Below the pieces are notes generated by a model. That model had not been told where the DNA came from, ran no database searches, and saw nothing but the letters and a program-made list of their open reading frames with translations. The translations under genes were made by a program, and so were the position numbers. Below are positions 15,850 through 18,259 of a stretch of 18,259 bases of DNA, piece by piece. The DNA comes from Acidobacteriota bacterium (GTDB lineage Bacteria > Acidobacteriota > Terriglobia > 20CM-2-55-15). The number at the start of each line of letters is the position of its first letter. Position 1 is the stretch's first letter. The stretch is from the NCBI GenBank assembly GCA_003223895.1, contig QHXD01000018.1:1-18259 (forward strand), read 5' to 3'.

Positions 15850-16096
15850 GGGAAGTTACGAACAGTTTCGGAAAGCGGATTCCCCTCCTTGAAAAGGAGG
15901 GGTGGACGCGCCATAAAAAAAATGCTGCGAAGCCTCCATTGAAAGGCGCGGACGGGGTGGTCGCTCACACGAAATGTTTGGCCGAACTGACCACCCCGTC
16001 TGCGCCTTCAAAGGAGGCTTCGCGAAATCTTCTTAATGCGCAGCCACCCCTCCTGTCCCAGGAGGGGAATCCGTTTCTCGAATCCTTAACTTCCTC
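15848..16096. repeat. 249-bp compound inverted repeat, copy B of family 3
   Basis: This element lies between the GT9 stop codon and the heptose kinase start, in a 262-nt spacer. The arms share GGAAGTTA, CGGATTCCCCTCC, a 9-bp terminal hairpin (CCCCTCCTT-GAA-AAGGAGGGG, 15882-15902; right arm CCCCTCCTG-TCC-CAGGAGGGG, 16047-16067), GCGAAGCCTCC and GCGCRGACGGGGTGGTC. The loop (about 15962-15989) reads GCTCACACGAAATGTTTGGC and CGAACT, nearly identical to copy C but not to copy A. The outer ends differ from copy A, so the shared part is the core. The TGA stop of GT9 at 15847-15849 overlaps the element's edge. No Shine-Dalgarno is visible for the kinase downstream, and transcription would have to cross the hairpin for co-expression. 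Confidence 0.9.
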
Positions 16097-16111
16097 CACA
16101 AACTTTCAACG

Positions 16112-17110
16112 ATGACTCTCAATCGTACTCGCGTCGAACAACTTCTGAATCAATTCGCAGGCAGGAAGATCGTCATTGTCGGCGACGTGATGCTCGACGA
16201 ATTCATCTGGGGTAAAGTGCGCCGGATTTCCCCCGAGGCGCCGGTTCCTGTTGTCGAGGTCCTCGAGGAGACGTACAGGCTGGGCGGATCAGGCAACGTG
16301 GCTGCAAACATACGGGCATTGGATGGAACGCCGATTCCGATCGGAGTTCTTGGGCGCGACGTCGCATCCGATCGGGTACACGATTTATTGAAGCAATCGG
16401 GGATTGACGTTTCAGGGCTCTTTCACGACGATCGGCCAACAACGCTCAAGACTCGTATTCTCGCGCACAGCCAGCAAGTGGTTCGCACGGACAGGGAAAG
16501 CCGGCTGGCTCTCTCCTCTGGAGTTACTGCGGACCTGGCGGCCGCGTTTGAACGAAATCTGCCCCAGGCAAGCGCCATTGTTATTTCGGATTACGACAAG
16601 GGCGTCATCAACCGCGAGTTGCTTGCCGCAATTCTCCCGAAGGCAAAGGTCGCAGGAGTCCCGGTGTTTCTCGATCCCAAGGTTCACCATGCCGACTACT
16701 ATCGGCCAATCACCCTCATTACGCCGAACCAGCATGAAGCCGAATTGCTGACCGGGCTCGCCATCGAAAATGAGGAGGCGCTGGAAGAAGCCGGGCGTAT
16801 GCTCCTTCAAAAGTTTGAATGCGAATATGCGCTGATCACCCGCGGGGAAGAAGGAATGTCGCTGTTCAATCGTTCAGGATCGCAGCATCTGCCGACCTTC
16901 GCGCGGGAAGTTTTCGATGTGACAGGCGCCGGCGACACAGTTATCGCGACACTGGCGCTGGCCCGGGCCGGCGGCGCGACGATGGAGGAATCCGCCATAC
17001 TGGCGAATCATGCCGCGGGCATTGTCGTCGGCAAAGTTGGAACCGCAACGGTCAGCAGATCTGAACTTCTATCCGATTTCGAATCCCGCAATGCGCATTC
17101 TGCAGGTTAG
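16112..17110 (+). CDS. rfaE1: D-glycero-beta-D-manno-heptose-7-phosphate kinase (RfaE1-type PfkB kinase)
   Basis: A 332-aa PfkB/ribokinase-family protein matching domain I of HldE: GDVMLDEFIWG (24-34), RISPEAPVPVVEV (38-50), GGSGNVAANI (58-67), YDKGVINREL (161-170), DPKVHHADYYR (188-198), TPNQHEAELLTG (204-215) and the catalytic DVTGAGDTV (269-277, base D275). It phosphorylates heptose 7-phosphate at C1 in ADP-heptose synthesis, supplying the GT9 gene product. Only the kinase domain is present; the nucleotidyltransferase domain (RfaE2 part of bifunctional HldE) is absent here, so a separate gene is expected elsewhere. ATG 16112 is the start, with no clear Shine-Dalgarno in the preceding repeat-derived DNA. 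The last 20 nt overlap the next gene, indicating coupling. Confidence 0.92.
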   Translation: MTLNRTRVEQLLNQFAGRKIVIVGDVMLDEFIWGKVRRISPEAPVPVVEVLEETYRLGGSGNVAANIRALDGTPIPIGVLGRDVASDRVHDLLKQSGIDVSGLFHDDRPTTLKTRILAHSQQVVRTDRESRLALSSGVTADLAAAFERNLPQASAIVISDYDKGVINRELLAAILPKAKVAGVPVFLDPKVHHADYYRPITLITPNQHEAELLTGLAIENEEALEEAGRMLLQKFECEYALITRGEEGMSLFNRSGSQHLPTFAREVFDVTGAGDTVIATLALARAGGATMEESAILANHAAGIVVGKVGTATVSRSELLSDFESRNAHSAG

Positions 17111-18101
17111 TTCGGCGCGCGACCTTGGCGGTGGCGAAACCCATGTACTCCAACTGGTAGAAGCGCTTCGCGAACGCGGCCATGAAGTCCTCGTTGCAGG
17201 GCGCAGCAGCGGCCCCCTCCATCCGGATATCAAACTGCCCTTCATCAATTCCGGAGACATTTTCACCGCACTGCGACTGAGAAGAATCCTCAAGAAACGA
17301 TCGGTCGATATCCTGCACGCCCACGTCGCCCGCGACTACACGATTTGCGCGGCGGCAGCGTGGGGCATTCGCAAATTGAAAGTCATCTTTACACGCCACC
17401 TTCTGTACCGCGTCCGAGTGCATGGGCTCTATCGCCGGGTGGATGGTTGGATCGCAACAACTTCGCGGATCCTCAAAACGCTCCAGCCGCTGTCGCCGAA
17501 GCTGTCGGCTGTCATTCCCAATTGGGTGGACGTGGAGAAACTTGAATATCGTCCGCATCCGTTGCATAGCCCGTTGACCGTGGGACTGCTCGGAGAGATT
17601 TCGCCGCACAAAGGCCACGACGACGCGATCGAAGCGGTGCGCGAGCTCGGCGCGGACGTTCGCTTGATTGTTGCCGGAAAGGGCGATCGGAAATATGTCG
17701 AGGCGTTGAAAGAGAAGGCCGCCGGCCTTCAGGTGGACTTTCCGGGCTTCGTCTCACTGCCCGATTTTTTCGAAGCCGTAGATGTGCTGGCTGTGCCTTC
17801 CTGGGAAGAACCGTTTGGGATCGTGCTGCTGGAAGCGATGGCCGCTGGTGTTCCCGTCGTTGCAACCAACCGCGGCGGCCCGCTCGAGATCATGATGTCC
17901 GGGTTCCACGGAATTCTCGTTCCACCTCGCAATCCGGAAGCGCTCGCACACGGCATCCGTTGCATGACCGCGGATGGGAAACGGAGATCCGATATCACCA
18001 GACAGGCCCGCACACACGTTGAAGAAAATTTCGATATCCGGCGAGTTGTTCCTCGGATTGAAGAGTTCTACCGGCGGGCGATGAAAAACACAAGTGTGTA
18101 G
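17091..18101 (+). CDS. glycosyltransferase family 4 (GT-B, glycosyltransferase group 1)
   Basis: A 336-aa GT4 enzyme. MRILQVSSARDLGGGETHV (1-19) is the usual opening with the glycine-rich acceptor-side loop. The C-terminal half has GEISPHKGHDDAIEA (168-182), LIVAGKGDRKYV (192-203) and the donor motif EEPFGIVLLEAMAAGVPVVA (239-258), an E-x7-E pattern (E240, E248). It would transfer a sugar from a nucleotide donor to an LPS or related glycan; donor and acceptor are unknown. ATG 17091 is chosen because the family N-terminus begins there; the open frame extends back to 17010, but those 27 residues overlap the kinase and are not conserved-looking. The gene overlaps the kinase by 20 nt. The TAG is followed by a T-rich stretch (18104-18110) and then the third copy of the repeat, possibly ending the operon. 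Confidence 0.92.
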   Translation: MRILQVSSARDLGGGETHVLQLVEALRERGHEVLVAGRSSGPLHPDIKLPFINSGDIFTALRLRRILKKRSVDILHAHVARDYTICAAAAWGIRKLKVIFTRHLLYRVRVHGLYRRVDGWIATTSRILKTLQPLSPKLSAVIPNWVDVEKLEYRPHPLHSPLTVGLLGEISPHKGHDDAIEAVRELGADVRLIVAGKGDRKYVEALKEKAAGLQVDFPGFVSLPDFFEAVDVLAVPSWEEPFGIVLLEAMAAGVPVVATNRGGPLEIMMSGFHGILVPPRNPEALAHGIRCMTADGKRRSDITRQARTHVEENFDIRRVVPRIEEFYRRAMKNTSV

Positions 18102-18130
18102 AGCTTTTTTTGGACAAACTTTTTCTCGGG

Positions 18131-18259
18131 TGAGTGATGATCGTGAGGCGAGGGTTCTCCCCTCCTGGAACAGGAGGGGTGGCTGCGCCAGTAAAAAAAG
18201 ATCCCATTCCGATGCGGCGCAGACGGGGTGGTCGCTCACACGAAATGTTTCGCCGAACT
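18131..18259. repeat. copy C of family 3 inverted repeat, cut by window end
   Basis: Only the left arm and loop of this copy are visible. From the terminal hairpin (CCCCTCCTG-GAA-CAGGAGGGG, 18159-18179) it follows copies A and B: GTGGCTGCGCCAGTAA, GCGCAGACGGGGTGGTC and then a loop beginning GCTCACACGAAATGTTTCGC, which matches copy B with one difference. It lacks the GCGAAGCCTCC unit before the GCGCAGACG block (it reads GATCCCATTCCGATGCG instead), so copies vary internally. Upstream, 18102-18130 is a short spacer with a T-run; the exact left boundary is uncertain. The right arm should lie just beyond the window. Confidence 0.85.

Noticed and set aside
15846..16115. Small open frame across copy B of the repeat (QPPLLSQEGN-type peptide)
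   Set aside because: The translation comes from the palindromic repeat itself; similar peptides appear from both arms and both strands of copies A, B and C, which shows it is repeat-derived and not a gene.
17010..17090. Upstream start for the GT4 gene
   Set aside because: The extra 27 residues overlap the kinase gene and precede the family N-terminus at MRILQVSS; the ATG at 17091 gives the usual coupling overlap.
18099..18115. Intrinsic terminator after the GT4 gene (T-run)
   Set aside because: The T-run is present but only a 4-bp stem (ACAC/GTGT) precedes it, too weak to call.
17754..18239. 161-residue minus-strand open frame at the right end
   Set aside because: It starts in copy C of the repeat and continues antisense through the GT4 gene.
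9821..18259. CRISPR-like array from the repeated palindromes
   Set aside because: Copies are kilobases apart, 250 bp or longer, lie between unrelated genes and have no regular spacers or cas genes.

Overview
The window looks like a piece of an Acidobacteriota-type chromosome (Gram-negative, moderately high GC, probably a soil or metagenome-derived lineage). The inference rests on three things: a divergent EF-G whose P-loop and switch I text resembles the acidobacterial EF-G as I remember it, a large secreted matrixin-like protease with carboxypeptidase-regulatory and IPT/TIG domains, and LPS-type heptose and glycosyltransferase genes. No rRNA, tRNA, integrase, transposase or CRISPR array is visible, and no 16S-type marker allows firm placement.

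Layout. (1) 2-250 (+): the 3' end of a CBS-domain protein. (2) 371-7623 (-): a tight five-gene run, read right to left: M16-like protein without the zinc motif, hyuA, hyuB, YdcF/DUF218 membrane protein, M48 (Ste24-like) membrane protease. Most junctions overlap or nearly touch; the only gap is 181 nt between hyuA and hyuB, nearly filled by one long hairpin. (3) 7711-9794 (+): an elongation factor G gene split by an apparent 19-nt deletion. (4) 9791-10132: one 342-bp inverted repeat that fills the gap between convergent genes and carries both stop codons. (5) 10129-14592 (-): a small exported protein followed by a 1315-aa secreted matrixin-like protease. (6) 14694-18101 (+): an envelope-glycan cluster: Trm112-like 56-aa protein, GT9 heptosyltransferase-like protein, heptose-7-phosphate kinase, GT4 glycosyltransferase.

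How the genes work together. The right-hand cluster fits assembly of the LPS core: HldE/RfaE1-type kinase makes the activated heptose precursor, and GT9 and GT4 enzymes would transfer sugars. The left-hand run combines an ATP-dependent hydantoinase/5-oxoprolinase pair with proteolysis-related genes; whether they share a pathway is unknown.

The most unusual property is the non-coding DNA. Six of the gene-to-gene spacers hold long inverted repeats of at least four unrelated sequence families, and a fifth candidate repeat lies in frame inside the M16-like gene. One family (a 250-340 bp compound palindrome with terminal 9-bp hairpins) occurs three times in 18 kb, the last copy cut by the window end. 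I found no evidence for a wholly new multi-gene system; the repeat architecture, the broken EF-G gene and the hyuA/hyuB hairpin are the items most worth checking.
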